Positions 1 to 9,593 of a DNA stretch of 64,000 nucleotides are shown piece by piece. The DNA is from Kutzneria buriramensis. Lineage in GTDB: Bacteria > Actinomycetota > Actinomycetes > Mycobacteriales > Pseudonocardiaceae. The position numbers and the translations under genes were made by a program. A model generated the notes under the pieces. It saw nothing but the letters and a program-made list of their open reading frames with translations, was not told where the DNA came from and made no database searches. The stretch covers positions 54,282 to 118,281 of the forward strand of contig NZ_QUNO01000026.1 in assembly GCF_003387475.1 (NCBI RefSeq), in the 5' to 3' direction. The first letter of the stretch is position 1, and every line of letters begins with the position of its first letter.

Positions 1-3000
1 GTGCTCGACAACAGCCGGGGACTGGCGGAGGCTTCCGCTCTGGCCGACACGCTCGCGTGGCGTCGTGACCACTTCGCCGAACGGGTCGCGTTGACGGTGA
101 CCTCTGACCAGCCGGATGGCCCGAGGCTGATCGACCGCGTGGCGGGACGGGCTCGCACACCCCAACTCGTGGCCTTCGCCTTCCCGGGCCAGGGTGCACA
201 GTGGAACGGCATGGGCGCCGGACTGTACGGCGTGGACGACGCCTTTACCCGCACCCTTGACCGCTGCGCGGAGGCGCTCCTGTCGGAGACCGGCTGGGAC
301 GTCCGGGAAAGCCTGTGCGACGGTCAGGCTGATCGGCCGAGCGAGCCCGTGGACCGGATCCAGCCCGCGTCGTGGGCGATGGCGGTGGCGCTCGCGTCGG
401 CATGGCGCAACGCCGGCGTGCGTCCGGACGTCCTCGTCGGGCACAGTCAGGGGGAAATCGCGGCGGCGACCGACGCCGGAATCCTGTCGATAGCCGACGG
501 TGCGGCCGTGGTCGCGCGCCGCAGCCGAATCCTGCGGGCCGTCGCTGGTCGCGGGCGCATGCTGATGGTCGACATGGACCTCGACGCGGCAACGCGGGCA
601 CTGGCCGGATTCGAGAAGACTGTGTCCATTGCCGCGCACAATGGTCCGCGGTCCTGTGTGCTCGCCGGGGATGGCGAGTACGTCCTGTTGCTCAAAGAGA
701 TTCTGGATGCCCAGGACGTGTACTGCCGGCTGATCGACGTCGACTACGCGTCGCACAGCCCTCAGGTAGAACCATTGCTGGCCGACATCCGCGCCGCGCT
801 GGCGTCGCTCCAGCCGCGGCCGGGACACACCCCGCTGCTGTCGACGGTCACCCTGCGGCGCGAGGCCGGTGACCGGTGGGGAGGTTCCTACTGGGCGGAA
901 AACCTCCGGTCGCGGGTGCGTTTCGCCGAGGCCGTGTCCCAGCTTGTCGACGACGGCCTGTCCCATGTGGTGGAAGTGAGCCCGCACCCGGTGCTGGGTC
1001 CGGCGCTGAACGAGATCGTCGCCCGTGCCGAGCGTCAACCGGCCGTGCTCGAAACACTCAGACGTGGGGCCAGGAGCAGCCGTGACTTTGCGGTTGCCAG
1101 CGCGAGGGCCTGGGTCAGCGGCCTGGCGGCCAACGGACCCCAGCCCAGGAGCCGGCCGGCTGCGGCCCTGCCGGCCTATCCGTTCGGCGGACGGCGGTAT
1201 TGGGTGGCGGAAGAGTCCGGCGGCGGCCGTGCCGCCAGCCCGGCGCGCCTCACCCTGCTGCCGACTCCTGTGCCGGGTCTTTCCACGGCGACGACCCAAT
1301 TGGGAGTGGCTGGGTCCCGCTGGCTGGCCGATCATCGGGTGGAAGACGAGATCGTGGTCCCGGCCGGCGCGTACTTGAACATACTCGCCGCCGCGGCGGA
1401 TGCGGAAAATCCACTCGGTCGGCTGCACCTCACGGATCTGGTGTTCACGACCCCCCTTCTGGTGGGCACGGCGCCCACGACCGTCGCGATAACCTGGCGA
1501 CGGGCCGATGGCGGGGCCTCCGTGTCGCTTCGCTCCCAGGGCGAGGCCGGCGACGGCGATCAGGCCGCGCGCTGGACCGAACACCTCCATGGCCGGAACC
1601 GCCTCCACACCACGGCGTTGCCCGCGGCCGATTTCCCCTCTTCCATACTGTCAACCGTCCCGGACCGGGAGGATCTGTTCTATCAGTCGTGTGCGGCCCG
1701 GGGCCTGCGCTACGGGCCCGCGTTCCGCACGGTCACCTCGGTACGGCGGGCCGCGGACGAGGCTCTGGTGTCGCTTTCACTACCGGGATCAGTCGCCGCC
1801 GACCCCGACGCGGGAACCCTCCATTCCGTCCTCTGGGACGGTATCCTGCAAGCCGGGCTTGCCGTCGAACCCATCGAGACAGCGGTACTGCCGGCCGGAC
1901 TGACAGAGGTGTCGCTGGACCTGCTCAAGCCGGGTGCAGTTCGCGAGTTGTGGGCACACGCGCGACGATCCAGGCCCGGTCACTATGACATCGCCATATT
2001 CGACGCGGACCGCAAACATGTCGGGCATGTCCACGGGCTCCGTCTCGCGCCACTGGCCTCGGGCGCCGAGCAACCTGAAGACGATGTCTTCTCGCTACGG
2101 CTGGAGGAAAGCCCCACGCTTCCCCAGGCGCGGGAGACGATGGCGGAGACCACGGCTGTCGTGTGCGGGCTGCGCACGACAGCCGGTCGGGTCCGCGAAC
2201 TGGCATGCGCTCTCGGCACTCGCCACTCCGTGTTCGAGGACGATCAGGACGCCCTCAACCATCTCGCCGCCGTCCGTGCCGACCACGTGCTCTTCGTCGC
2301 CCCCGAAGGCGACGAAGGCACCGGCGCCGCACGGCTGGGCATCCTGTGCCTGGCCCGGGTCGTAGGTCATCTGGCCGAAGCGAACCACGAAACCCGCCTG
2401 ACCGTCGTCACCGTGAACGGTCTCGCCACCGAGTCCGCCGGCCCGCCGGATGCCTGTGCGACGCAGTACCTGGGCTTGGTAGGGGTCGTGCAGACCGAGC
2501 ACCCGCGCCTGCAGGCACGCCTGATCGACCTTGATCCGGAAGGCGAACCGGCTACCCCGGCGATGATTGACGGCGACGACGACATCGTCGCTTTCCGCGG
2601 GGGACGCCGCTTCGTCGGCCGGCGGCGCCGTGGCAGTCTTCCCGGGCCCCCGGTGACGTGGGCGAACCGGTCCCGGCAACCGTTCGCCCTGGTAGCGCGG
2701 ACACCCGGCCGGCTCGACTCTGTGGTTGGCCGATTTTTCGCGCGCACCCGGCCGGCTGTCGGGCAGGTCGAGGTCGAGGTCGCGGCCGCGGCCCTGAACT
2801 TCCTCGATGTCGTCAAGGCGATGGGCGTCTACCCGGACCGCTCGGATGAGGGCCGTCTTGGGCTCGAATGTGTGGGCACCGTGGTCGCCGTCGGGGACGA
2901 CGTGCGCGATGTCGCCCCAGGTGATCGCGTCATCGCCTGTGCTGAGCGCGCGCTCGCATCGCATGTGATCGTCGATCGGCGCCACCTGGTGCACGCCCCG

Positions 3001-4767
3001 GCCAGCCTCGACGACGCGGTTGCCGCGGCGCTGCCGATCGCCTACGTGACCGCCTGGTACAGCCTGGTGGACGTCGCTTCCGTGGCGGCGGGAGAGACCG
3101 TCCTGGTGCATTCCGCGGCGGGAGGCGTGGGCCAGGCCGCCATCCACGTGGCCCGATCGCGCGGGGCGCGCGTGATCGGTACCGCCGGCTCGGACACCAA
3201 GCGGGCGCTGGTCCGTTCCCTGGGCGTTGACCACGTCTTCGACTCCCGCGACGGGAACTGGCCCGACCGGGTGCGAGAGGTTGCCCCGGAGGGTGTGGAC
3301 GTGGTGCTCAATTCGCTACCTGGCGAGGCGATCCAGGCAGGCTTGGCCGTTCTGGCGGCCGACGGTCGCTTTGTCGAGCTCGGCAAGCGGGACCTATACG
3401 CCAACTCCGCGGTCGAGTTGGCTCCCTTCAGAAACGCCGTGAGCATGACGGCGGTGGACGTCCTCGGGATGATGCGCCGCCGCCCGGGTCGCTTCGAACG
3501 CGTGCTGCGAACCGTCATGGCGGCCGTGGACGAGGGCGTCCTGCCACTCCTGCCGGTGACCAGCTACGCCTTCGCTGACGCCGAGCGCGCGCTGCGAGAC
3601 ATGGCTAGTGGCCAGACCACCGGAAAGCTCGTCCTGGAAAACCCGGCCGGCCTGCCAGCGGTACAGCCGCGCCCGCTCGCGCAAGGACGGTTCCCGTCGC
3701 CGGGCACACATCTGATCACCGGCGGTCTCGGTGCGCTGGGACTGTCGTTGGCGGAGTTTCTTGTCGCACATGGTGTCCAGGATCTGGTCCTGCTTGGCCG
3801 GACACCACCGGCCGACTCGGCCCGCCGGCGTGTCGAGGGGCTACGGGCAGCCGGATGCCGGGTGGAAACCGTGGCTGCCGACGTGGCGGACGCTGGCCAA
3901 CTCGCCGAGGCCCTGGCCAATGTGCGGGCCCTCGGGATGCCCCCCATCTGCGGCGTCTTTCACCTGGCCGGAGTTCTCGCCGACGCCACTCTCACCGAGA
4001 TCGACAGGGACGATCTCGATGCGGTGTTGGCTCCGAAGGTGGCGGGTGTGATCAATCTCGACCAGCTCACCATCGACGATCCGGTCGAGTGGTTCGTCTG
4101 CTTCTCGTCCGTTGCGGCCTTCGTGGGTTCGCCCGGCCAAGGCGCCTACGCCGCGGCCAACGCGTTTCTCGACGGGTTGATGACGCGGCGGCGGGCCACG
4201 GGTCGTAGTGGCCTGAGCATCCAATGGGGACCGGTTGCAGACGTCGGGCTCGCCGCTGTCGACGGCATCCGCGGCGACCGCCTGGAGAATCGCGGTCTGG
4301 CCGGGAGGACCGTGAACACGTGCTGGCCGGCGATGCTTCGCTTCCTGGAGCGCGACGACACGGTGGTCGCGTACGCGGGGCTCGACCCCCACCAGTGGTC
4401 CCAAAGCTATCCCGCGACCGCGGCGCTGACGAGTTGGCGGGCACTGCTGGATGAGGCCTCGCCGGAACCCCCCGTTTTCGGTGCTGCCACCGCGCACCCG
4501 AAAGTGTCGCGAACTCAGGTCTCCGACATCGTGCGTGCCTCGGCCGCGGACGTGCTGCGGATGCAGGACGACATCGAAGACGACGTGCCGCTGCGAACCC
4601 TCGGGCTTGACTCCTTGATGTCTCTGGAGCTCCGCAACGTGCTCGAAGCAAAGCTCGGCACAAAGCTGAGTCCGACCCTGTTGTGGAAGTTCCCGAGCAT
4701 CAGAGCACTGAGCGGCGCCCTGGCCGATCTTGTCCCCGCCGATACGGAAGAGCCCGGCGATGGCTGA
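1..4767 (+). CDS. Type I modular polyketide synthase, 3' part (AT-DH-ER-KR-ACP)
   Basis: Extends a polyketide chain by one fully reduced unit. The gene is cut by the left window edge, so the KS lies outside. Visible order in 1588 residues: AT with GHSQGE (Ser149) and YASH at 249-252, which in this family usually predicts methylmalonyl-CoA; DH with His445 in HRVEDEIVVP, where the usual HxxxGxxxxP has Asp for Gly; ER with HSAAGGVGQ at 1037-1045; KR with GGLGALG at 1241-1247, Ser1370 and Tyr1383, and a VLADAT motif that fits a B-type ketoreductase; ACP with LGLDSLM, Ser1538 carrying the phosphopantetheine. The protein ends 50 residues after that Ser, with no thioesterase and no clear docking helix. 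The product and the next partner cannot be told from this window. A strong hairpin lies 224 bases downstream and no further PKS gene follows. Confidence 0.95.
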   Translation: MLDNSRGLAEASALADTLAWRRDHFAERVALTVTSDQPDGPRLIDRVAGRARTPQLVAFAFPGQGAQWNGMGAGLYGVDDAFTRTLDRCAEALLSETGWDVRESLCDGQADRPSEPVDRIQPASWAMAVALASAWRNAGVRPDVLVGHSQGEIAAATDAGILSIADGAAVVARRSRILRAVAGRGRMLMVDMDLDAATRALAGFEKTVSIAAHNGPRSCVLAGDGEYVLLLKEILDAQDVYCRLIDVDYASHSPQVEPLLADIRAALASLQPRPGHTPLLSTVTLRREAGDRWGGSYWAENLRSRVRFAEAVSQLVDDGLSHVVEVSPHPVLGPALNEIVARAERQPAVLETLRRGARSSRDFAVASARAWVSGLAANGPQPRSRPAAALPAYPFGGRRYWVAEESGGGRAASPARLTLLPTPVPGLSTATTQLGVAGSRWLADHRVEDEIVVPAGAYLNILAAAADAENPLGRLHLTDLVFTTPLLVGTAPTTVAITWRRADGGASVSLRSQGEAGDGDQAARWTEHLHGRNRLHTTALPAADFPSSILSTVPDREDLFYQSCAARGLRYGPAFRTVTSVRRAADEALVSLSLPGSVAADPDAGTLHSVLWDGILQAGLAVEPIETAVLPAGLTEVSLDLLKPGAVRELWAHARRSRPGHYDIAIFDADRKHVGHVHGLRLAPLASGAEQPEDDVFSLRLEESPTLPQARETMAETTAVVCGLRTTAGRVRELACALGTRHSVFEDDQDALNHLAAVRADHVLFVAPEGDEGTGAARLGILCLARVVGHLAEANHETRLTVVTVNGLATESAGPPDACATQYLGLVGVVQTEHPRLQARLIDLDPEGEPATPAMIDGDDDIVAFRGGRRFVGRRRRGSLPGPPVTWANRSRQPFALVARTPGRLDSVVGRFFARTRPAVGQVEVEVAAAALNFLDVVKAMGVYPDRSDEGRLGLECVGTVVAVGDDVRDVAPGDRVIACAERALASHVIVDRRHLVHAPASLDDAVAAALPIAYVTAWYSLVDVASVAAGETVLVHSAAGGVGQAAIHVARSRGARVIGTAGSDTKRALVRSLGVDHVFDSRDGNWPDRVREVAPEGVDVVLNSLPGEAIQAGLAVLAADGRFVELGKRDLYANSAVELAPFRNAVSMTAVDVLGMMRRRPGRFERVLRTVMAAVDEGVLPLLPVTSYAFADAERALRDMASGQTTGKLVLENPAGLPAVQPRPLAQGRFPSPGTHLITGGLGALGLSLAEFLVAHGVQDLVLLGRTPPADSARRRVEGLRAAGCRVETVAADVADAGQLAEALANVRALGMPPICGVFHLAGVLADATLTEIDRDDLDAVLAPKVAGVINLDQLTIDDPVEWFVCFSSVAAFVGSPGQGAYAAANAFLDGLMTRRRATGRSGLSIQWGPVADVGLAAVDGIRGDRLENRGLAGRTVNTCWPAMLRFLERDDTVVAYAGLDPHQWSQSYPATAALTSWRALLDEASPEPPVFGAATAHPKVSRTQVSDIVRASAADVLRMQDDIEDDVPLRTLGLDSLMSLELRNVLEAKLGTKLSPTLLWKFPSIRALSGALADLVPADTEEPGDG

Positions 4768-5180
4768 AAGGCTGTCCCCGAACCGTGGCTTCCGGCCCGG
4801 CGCACCAGGATCGGATCCCGGCTGGCCTGTACGTTCCGGCGGTCAGTTGGCTCGCCGCTCCCGGCGCGCCGGGAGCGGCGACGCCGATGCTCGACTACGT
4901 CGGTGAGCTGGCTACCGCATGGCGTGCCTAGAAGAATTCTCCGTACGGCTCAACGTCCTTTGGGAGCGGACATGCGCGCTGAACGGAACCGCGTCGACCT
5001 GCGGAAGTCACGTTTCCGCAGGTCGACGCACCACGTCGTCCACGGTTTACACCCAAGGGGGTCATCGACCGTCCGGGCCGGCCGGTGAGGGTCCCCGTGA
5101 GGAGCCTGCGCCAGGTGACGACGTGACCACGTGGTGGATGAGAGAGGTCGAGGCAGTCGAGGGATCCTGAGTTCCGTCAG
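4768..5180. other. Gap after the PKS gene, probable gene debris
   Basis: No convincing gene. An ATG at 4759 overlaps the PKS stop and opens 48 codons of Arg/Pro-rich peptide with no recognisable family. A different frame up to 4931 reads more like protein (ends near DYVGELATAWRA) but has no start of its own, so it may be the tail of a lost downstream gene. The hairpin at 4991-5029 lies inside this gap. Confidence 0.4.
4991..5029. terminator. Perfect 16-bp hairpin downstream of the PKS
   Basis: The arm GCGTCGACCTGCGGAA at 4991-5006 is exactly complementary to 5014-5029, with a 7-base loop (5007-5013). There is no T-run on either side, which is common for terminators in high-GC actinobacteria. 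Its place 224 bases after the PKS stop suggests a transcription terminator. Confidence 0.6.
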
Positions 5181-5441
5181 ATGATCCTGAATGCGGTCAC
5201 CGTCTGTACGGAGCCGGGGGCCGGTCTGCTGAGTGCGTTGGCGCAGGAGGAAAATGACCACGCTGGCTTGTTGGCTGCTCTGTCCACTGAGGAGTTGGCG
5301 GTGGGTGTTGCGCAGGCGCTGTCGGCACTGAGCTTCGTGTCAGAGGACCTTGATCTTCCTCTGGAGTTCCTTCTCGAGGAGTGCCCGTGCACTTCTTTCG
5401 GACCCGATGCCGGTGCCTGGCCAGCAGCGTGGCTGGTGTGA
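5181..5441 (+). CDS. Small acidic unknown protein, probably truncated at its 3' end
   Basis: An open frame of 86 codons whose first ~70 residues look like a natural helical acidic protein (for example EENDHAGLLAALSTEEL, then SEDLDLPLEFLLEE). The last ~17 residues (after LLEECPC) are low-quality and lie just where the antisense transposase remnant begins, near 5390. I therefore read this as a small gene truncated by an insertion. No family recognised. The start is uncertain because no good ribosome-binding site is visible before 5181. Confidence 0.35.
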   Translation: MILNAVTVCTEPGAGLLSALAQEENDHAGLLAALSTEELAVGVAQALSALSFVSEDLDLPLEFLLEECPCTSFGPDAGAWPAAWLV

Positions 5442-5662
5442 CGATCCGATGTACCCGCTGTTGACGCGGCAGCGTCCTGGCGAGGGTGGACAGGACCGCC
5501 CAGTCCGGCCAGTAGCACGGGACCTGTTCGCCTGGCACCGTAGAACCGCGACCTCCTGCGCAGCACCAGCACCTCGGTGATCAACGCAGTCCTACTGCCG
5601 GAGAGCAACGCCAACCATTCGAGTACCCGGACGGTGATCAAGTACAGCAGACGGAACACCAC
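5390..5662 (-). pseudogene. Integrase-type transposase, N-terminal remnant with a frameshift
   Basis: The first ~35 residues (FRLLYLITVRVLEWLALL, then ITEVLVLRR) match the N terminus of a common actinobacterial integrase-core transposase. Reading then shifts frame and continues with WAVLSTLARTLPRQ and HRIVTPATLLARHR, stopping near RKK. The catalytic DDE part is absent. It is preceded on the same strand by a helix-turn-helix scrap, as expected for a two-gene IS. Family assignment is from recall of typical sequences, not from a search. Confidence 0.65.
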
Positions 5663-5683
5663 GGATGGTGATCATGCCTGGCC

Positions 5684-5854
5684 TCAGACGGAAACGAAAC
5701 GCCAGGTCACGGCCTCGGCATCGAGTTGTGGCACAGTACATGTGGCGTTGGAGATGCCCAGTTGCTCGGCGATGCGCGCGGCTGGCAATCCGGCGTGGTC
5801 GCGGATGGTGATGAGCCGGCGTGCTTACGGGGTGGCGCGGACATTACGTTGCAT
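5684..5854 (-). pseudogene. Small helix-turn-helix gene of an IS, interrupted by a stop
   Basis: Read leftward from an ATG at 5854, the frame has a TAA after nine codons and then continues with a plausible HTH segment (DHAGLPAARIAEQLGIS) before ending at 5684. It lies 21 bases upstream of the broken integrase-type transposase and probably belonged to the same insertion element. Function is inferred only from the helix-turn-helix look. Confidence 0.4.
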
Positions 5855-5857
5855 GGG

Positions 5858-5914
5858 AGGACCTTCAGTGCGTGGTTGGGTGCGTCAGCAACACCCACCC
5901 CGCCTGAAGGTCCT
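5858..5914. repeat. Inverted repeat, 11-bp arms, near the integrase-type IS remnant
   Basis: AGGACCTTCAG at 5858-5868 is the exact reverse complement of 5904-5914. The 35-base interval contains an imperfect inner pair (GGTTGGGTG against CACCCACCC), so the whole can fold into a long stem. It sits immediately upstream of the HTH scrap and may be the leader or terminal structure of that IS. Confidence 0.5.
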
Positions 5915-5963
5915 ACCTGTGTTCAAGCCGACACATCGTCACCAACGTCGTGGCCTCATACAA

Positions 5964-6329
5964 CTAGACCGTGACCCAAACCGTGTAGACCGCACCGTTG
6001 AAGGAACTAGGGATCGTGAACGTGTCGGCCGTCCAGCTCGCCTCAACGGACGAAGCGCCATGCACGACCATCAGGGGCGTCCCCTTCTGCCACCACCAGT
6101 TGGCATAAGTGAAACACCCCTCGCGGGGTGGCACGGTGAACGCCCTCGACGCGACAGTGTTACCCATCTGATTCGGCCCCGACAGTTGGGCATGGATCGC
6201 CATCGGTGCGGTCGTGCAGACTTGGACCTGCGCCGACGGAATGTCGGCGTGGGCCAATCCGGGCATGATGACGCCTACACCTGCGGCAGCCGCGACGGCT
6301 GCCAACGCTTTACCCAGGGAACGCAACAA
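5964..6329 (-). CDS. Small exported protein of unknown function
   Basis: 121 residues. The N terminus is a clear Sec signal peptide: LRSLGK, a long Ala/Val/Gly core, and a likely cut after LAHA. The mature part is about 93 residues, with many small and aromatic residues, a WWW run and two Cys (in QVCTT and REGCFTY) that could form a disulfide. The only usable start in this frame is TTG at 6329, because a TGA lies six codons upstream; a TTG at 6326 is equally possible. No family recognised. It lies 77 bases downstream of another exported protein gene on the same strand, so the two could be cotranscribed. Confidence 0.7.
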   Translation of the reverse strand: MLRSLGKALAAVAAAAGVGVIMPGLAHADIPSAQVQVCTTAPMAIHAQLSGPNQMGNTVASRAFTVPPREGCFTYANWWWQKGTPLMVVHGASSVEASWTADTFTIPSSFNGAVYTVWVTV

Positions 6330-6406
6330 CAGAGTACCATCCGTTCATAGAATATTTACCTGAACCGATCGAACGACGGAGGTCCGCGAACACGCCGAGG
6401 AACGGA

Positions 6407-7261
6407 TCAGGACTCGCGGCCGACGAATTTGCTCGTCACGTCGATGGATACGTCATCCAGCGGCAGGGCGACCTCGAACTGCACCGGCTTGGCGACGGTG
6501 CAGTTCGAGTCGGGACCGCATTTCCTGCCGTCCTGGTACGGGGTCCGCTCCAGGCGGCTGAGCCCCAGTGCCACGTCGCGGATCATGCCGGTGCCGAGGT
6601 TGCCGGGGCAGAAGTCGACCGAGTCGAGGACTCGCAGGATCAGCCCGTGCACGGTGAGGGTGACCTTGGTGTGCCCCTGCGCTGCGGTCTTGGCCAGTGT
6701 GTACTTACCGAAGATGTCTCGACGGTCTGGGATGGTGGTGCCACCAGGCAGTTCCACCCCGCTGAGGCCGCCGGCCAGGAATCCTGGGTAGGTCTCCAGG
6801 TTACCCCAGGAGATCGGGACGTTCTGTCCGAGGCCCACCTGGCGGAGATCCTGGTCGGCGCCGAACACTGGGGCCTTACTGGGGAGTTTGGCCACGAGTT
6901 CGCCGACCAGGTCGCCGACGGCGGCTTTGGTCTCCTGCGCGTTGCGGAAACCGGCGAGCACCTGTGGGGCGGTGATCCGGGTGCGTACCAGGGATGCCCG
7001 CCCCGGGGACAGGTAGTCCTCGTAGAGCTTGTCGGCTTCGGGCATGTCAAAGAGGCTGGTCCACAGCTGGATGGCGGCCCTCCCGGAGTCGATCGCACGC
7101 TGCGCGGCCGCGTGATCTGTGAAGGGCGTGCACTGTGTGGGGTCCTGTTTCGGAAAGCTGTCCACGGTCGCCGCGTTCGCGGTACCGTCGGTCGTGGCTG
7201 CCAGAACAACCGCGGCAGCCACAGCAAGAGCGGACAACCAACCGCGCTTTCCTCTGTCCAT
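6407..7261 (-). CDS. Exported protein of unknown function, 284 aa
   Basis: The N terminus is a typical signal peptide: MDRGKRG, a hydrophobic Ala/Val stretch, cleavage probably after TANA near residue 30. The mature part has four Cys (near TQCTPF, DFCPGN and the pair RKCGPDSNCTV), which suggests disulfides outside the cell. It ends with a stretch that looks beta-rich (QFEVALPLDDVSIDV). No domain recognised. The start at 7261 is the only ATG before the signal peptide. The strand and spacing suggest it is transcribed ahead of the small exported gene at 5964-6329. Confidence 0.75.
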   Translation of the reverse strand: MDRGKRGWLSALAVAAAVVLAATTDGTANAATVDSFPKQDPTQCTPFTDHAAAQRAIDSGRAAIQLWTSLFDMPEADKLYEDYLSPGRASLVRTRITAPQVLAGFRNAQETKAAVGDLVGELVAKLPSKAPVFGADQDLRQVGLGQNVPISWGNLETYPGFLAGGLSGVELPGGTTIPDRRDIFGKYTLAKTAAQGHTKVTLTVHGLILRVLDSVDFCPGNLGTGMIRDVALGLSRLERTPYQDGRKCGPDSNCTVAKPVQFEVALPLDDVSIDVTSKFVGRES

Positions 7262-7426
7262 GAGGTAAGCTTAAACGTTTCACTGAACAGTCAGGTGTGT
7301 TGCGCCGAATTTCCGAAGAACGGGGACGAGATTCCTTAAAACCCGACCAGCCTGGATCTCGCTGGAACATCCTGCGCCGGTCCTCCCCCGAGTTCCGGCT
7401 CGAGGTGAGTGATCATTGAGCCTTTT

Positions 7427-7850
7427 TCATTCGACGGCGACCTCGTAGTTCCGTAGGACGCGGATGGCTTCGGCCAGTCGGCCGGCGCGGCGGGGACAGC
7501 AGCGGAGCTTGCGCAGGATGTCCAGGTCTTGAGCTAGCCGTTGGCGCGTTCGCCGGGGCCGCCCAGCCGGGCGTGGGCGCAGTGGGCCTCCTTCTGGGAC
7601 TCGGGCTTGTGACGGCCCTTGTACGGGGCGATCGCGTGGTAGCCGGTCTGGTCGCATCCGTGGTAGCCCTTGTCGCCCAAGGCAATCAGCCCGGCGTCGC
7701 GTAGCGCGGCGAGGACCTGCCAGATCCGGGTGGCTGCGGTGTCGTGGGTGCTGCCGGGCAGGTCGCCGAATACTCCCAGGATCGTCCCGTCCGGGGAGGC
7801 GATCACCTGCAGGTTCACCCCGTGCATCTTGTGTTTGATGCCCCTATGTA
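7427..7850 (-). pseudogene. IS5-like DDE transposase, C-terminal remnant
   Basis: Reading leftward, a frame starting before MHGVNLQVIASPDG continues with GDLPGSTHDTAATRIW and GDKGYHGCDQTGYHAI, typical of the DDE_Tnp_4 class of small IS5-family transposases. Near 7550 the frame shifts, and the last part (LRKLRCCPRRAGRLAEAI, LRNYEVAVE) is in another frame. The N-terminal half is missing because the IS110 fragment abuts it at about 7850. Non-functional. Confidence 0.75.
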
Positions 7851-7852
7851 TG

Positions 7853-8308
7853 TCAAGCCGTTGAGGGCTGCGGGACGGTCTGAGCCATCGACGTCATGAT
7901 GATCCGATAGACCGAGCGGGCGAGGTTCCGCTTCAGGCGGCGGATGATCTCCCGTTTGGACAGTCCCTCGGCGGTGCGTCGCCGGACGTATGCCTGTGTC
8001 TTCGGGTTCCATCGCAGACCGATGAGTACAGCTCGGTAGAGGGCCGCGTTGGCCTGACGGTGCCCTCCGCGGTTGAGGCGGCGGCGCTGGGTCTTACCCA
8101 GCCGCCGGGGCCGGTTGGTTGCTCTGCGGTGAAGTTCATGGCGCCGGTAGTTCGCGGCGCAGCTGCCCAGCGGCTGGTGGGGCCGGAGGTCGCTCAGGTC
8201 GATGGGCAGCGCATCCTCGAGCCGGGTCGTCGCGTCGGTCGTATCCGGCTGGGCGGACCTGCTGAACCCCGCGACGACGAAGGCGGCGCGCTTCGGACAG
8301 CAGAGCAC
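7853..8308 (-). pseudogene. IS110-family transposase, C-terminal remnant
   Basis: The last ~95 residues of this frame (KTQRRRLNRGGHRQANAAL, then YVRRRTAEGLSKREIIRRL) are the Transposase_20 region typical of IS110 C termini. The upstream half of the frame does not resemble the family, and the DEDD N-terminal domain is absent. It is joined head to tail with the IS5-like remnant, so one element probably inserted in the other or a deletion joined them. Confidence 0.75.
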
Positions 8309-8450
8309 ACCGCCTTCGCTATGGAGCTCGCCAGTGCTCCGGGGCCGCCTGCGGTTGCCTCAGCGACTTGCGGAATCTAATCCATGCATCTTGCTTTCCG
8401 CACGCGGCACTCCGTTCAATTCCTGGCACATACTGGGAGGTGGCGTGGGC

Positions 8451-9593
8451 GTGCAGTTCGGCAGGATCGTTCCATTGGTGGCCGCCGGGCTGCTCGCCTC
8501 GGCTTGCACCGGCGGCCCGCAGTACACCGCCGTGAGCGAGCCGGCGGCCTTGGTGCCTGCGGGAATCCATGACGTGCTGGCTGATGCGCGGTGGCGGGTG
8601 GCCGAAAGTCTCGGCGGCAGGGCCGGGTTCGTGCCGCCTGCGCAGGGACCGCGGGCGCAGCGCAAGGGCGGCACTATCGCCTTCGTCGCGGCCGACCTGA
8701 CCAACGGCGGCGTAAGCGCCGTCGGCGAGGCTGTCACCGAAGCGGCCAGCGAGATCGACTGGCACGTCACCATGATCGACGGCAAAGGCACCGTCCAGGG
8801 CCGTGCCGACGCACTGGACCGGGCGGTCACGATCCGGCCCGACGGGATCGTGCTCGGCGGATTCGATGCCACCGAGCAGACGGCCACCCTCAGGCAGGCG
8901 GCGGATCTCGGTATCCCGGTCGTGGGCTGGCACGCGGGTTCGGCCCCTGGCCCGATTCCCGCCGCCGGAGTGTTCACCAATGTCACCACCGATCCGCTCC
9001 AGGTGGCGTGGCTGGCCGCGGCGTATGTGGTGGCCGACTCCAACGGCACTGCCGGCGTGGCGGTGCTGACGGACTCGGCGTTCCAGGTCGCGGCGCGCAA
9101 GGCGGAAGCGATGCGGGCGTACCTCGGCTTGTGTTCGGGTTGCACGGTGCTGTCCGCTGAAGACTCCCCGATCGGGGACACCGATATCAGGATGACCGGG
9201 TTGGTTTCCTCGTTGCTGCGGCGTGACGGCGCCAGGCTCGGTTACCTGCTGACGGTCAACGGCAACTACGTCGGCGACGCCAAGGCGGAACTGAGCAACG
9301 CGGGCAGGCCGGCTGCCGGCCCGCCCGTGGCGGTGGCGGCTGGAGACGGCGACGCGACGGAGTTCCAGCGTGTTCGGGACGGCGACTACCAGGCCGCGAC
9401 CGTGGCCGAACCGTTGGTGCTGCAGGGCTGGCAGGTGGTCGACGAACTCAACCGTGCCTTCGCCGGCCGCTCGCCGTCCGGGTTCGTCGCCACGCCAGCG
9501 TTGATCACCCACCGGAACGTGCCCGCAGGCGACGTCTTTGACCCGCAGTCGGGCTACCGGGACGTCTACCGGAAGATCTGGAACGGCATGTGA
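8451..9593 (+). CDS. Solute-binding lipoprotein, ABC sugar-type (periplasmic-binding-protein fold)
   Basis: Likely captures a sugar or related small molecule outside the cell for an ABC importer. From GTG at 8451 (380 aa) the N terminus is a lipoprotein signal with Cys after LLASA. The body follows the type I periplasmic-binding fold: KGGTIAFVAADLTNGG, then QGRADALDRAV, PDGIVLGGFD, then GIPVVGWHAG, all typical of the LacI/RbsB-like group. The start was chosen because GGGAGG at 8435-8440 is well placed for 8451; GTG at 8445 is an alternative. No permease or ATPase gene is adjacent, so it may be an orphan left in a region rich in transposon debris. Confidence 0.85.
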   Translation: MQFGRIVPLVAAGLLASACTGGPQYTAVSEPAALVPAGIHDVLADARWRVAESLGGRAGFVPPAQGPRAQRKGGTIAFVAADLTNGGVSAVGEAVTEAASEIDWHVTMIDGKGTVQGRADALDRAVTIRPDGIVLGGFDATEQTATLRQAADLGIPVVGWHAGSAPGPIPAAGVFTNVTTDPLQVAWLAAAYVVADSNGTAGVAVLTDSAFQVAARKAEAMRAYLGLCSGCTVLSAEDSPIGDTDIRMTGLVSSLLRRDGARLGYLLTVNGNYVGDAKAELSNAGRPAAGPPVAVAAGDGDATEFQRVRDGDYQAATVAEPLVLQGWQVVDELNRAFAGRSPSGFVATPALITHRNVPAGDVFDPQSGYRDVYRKIWNGM

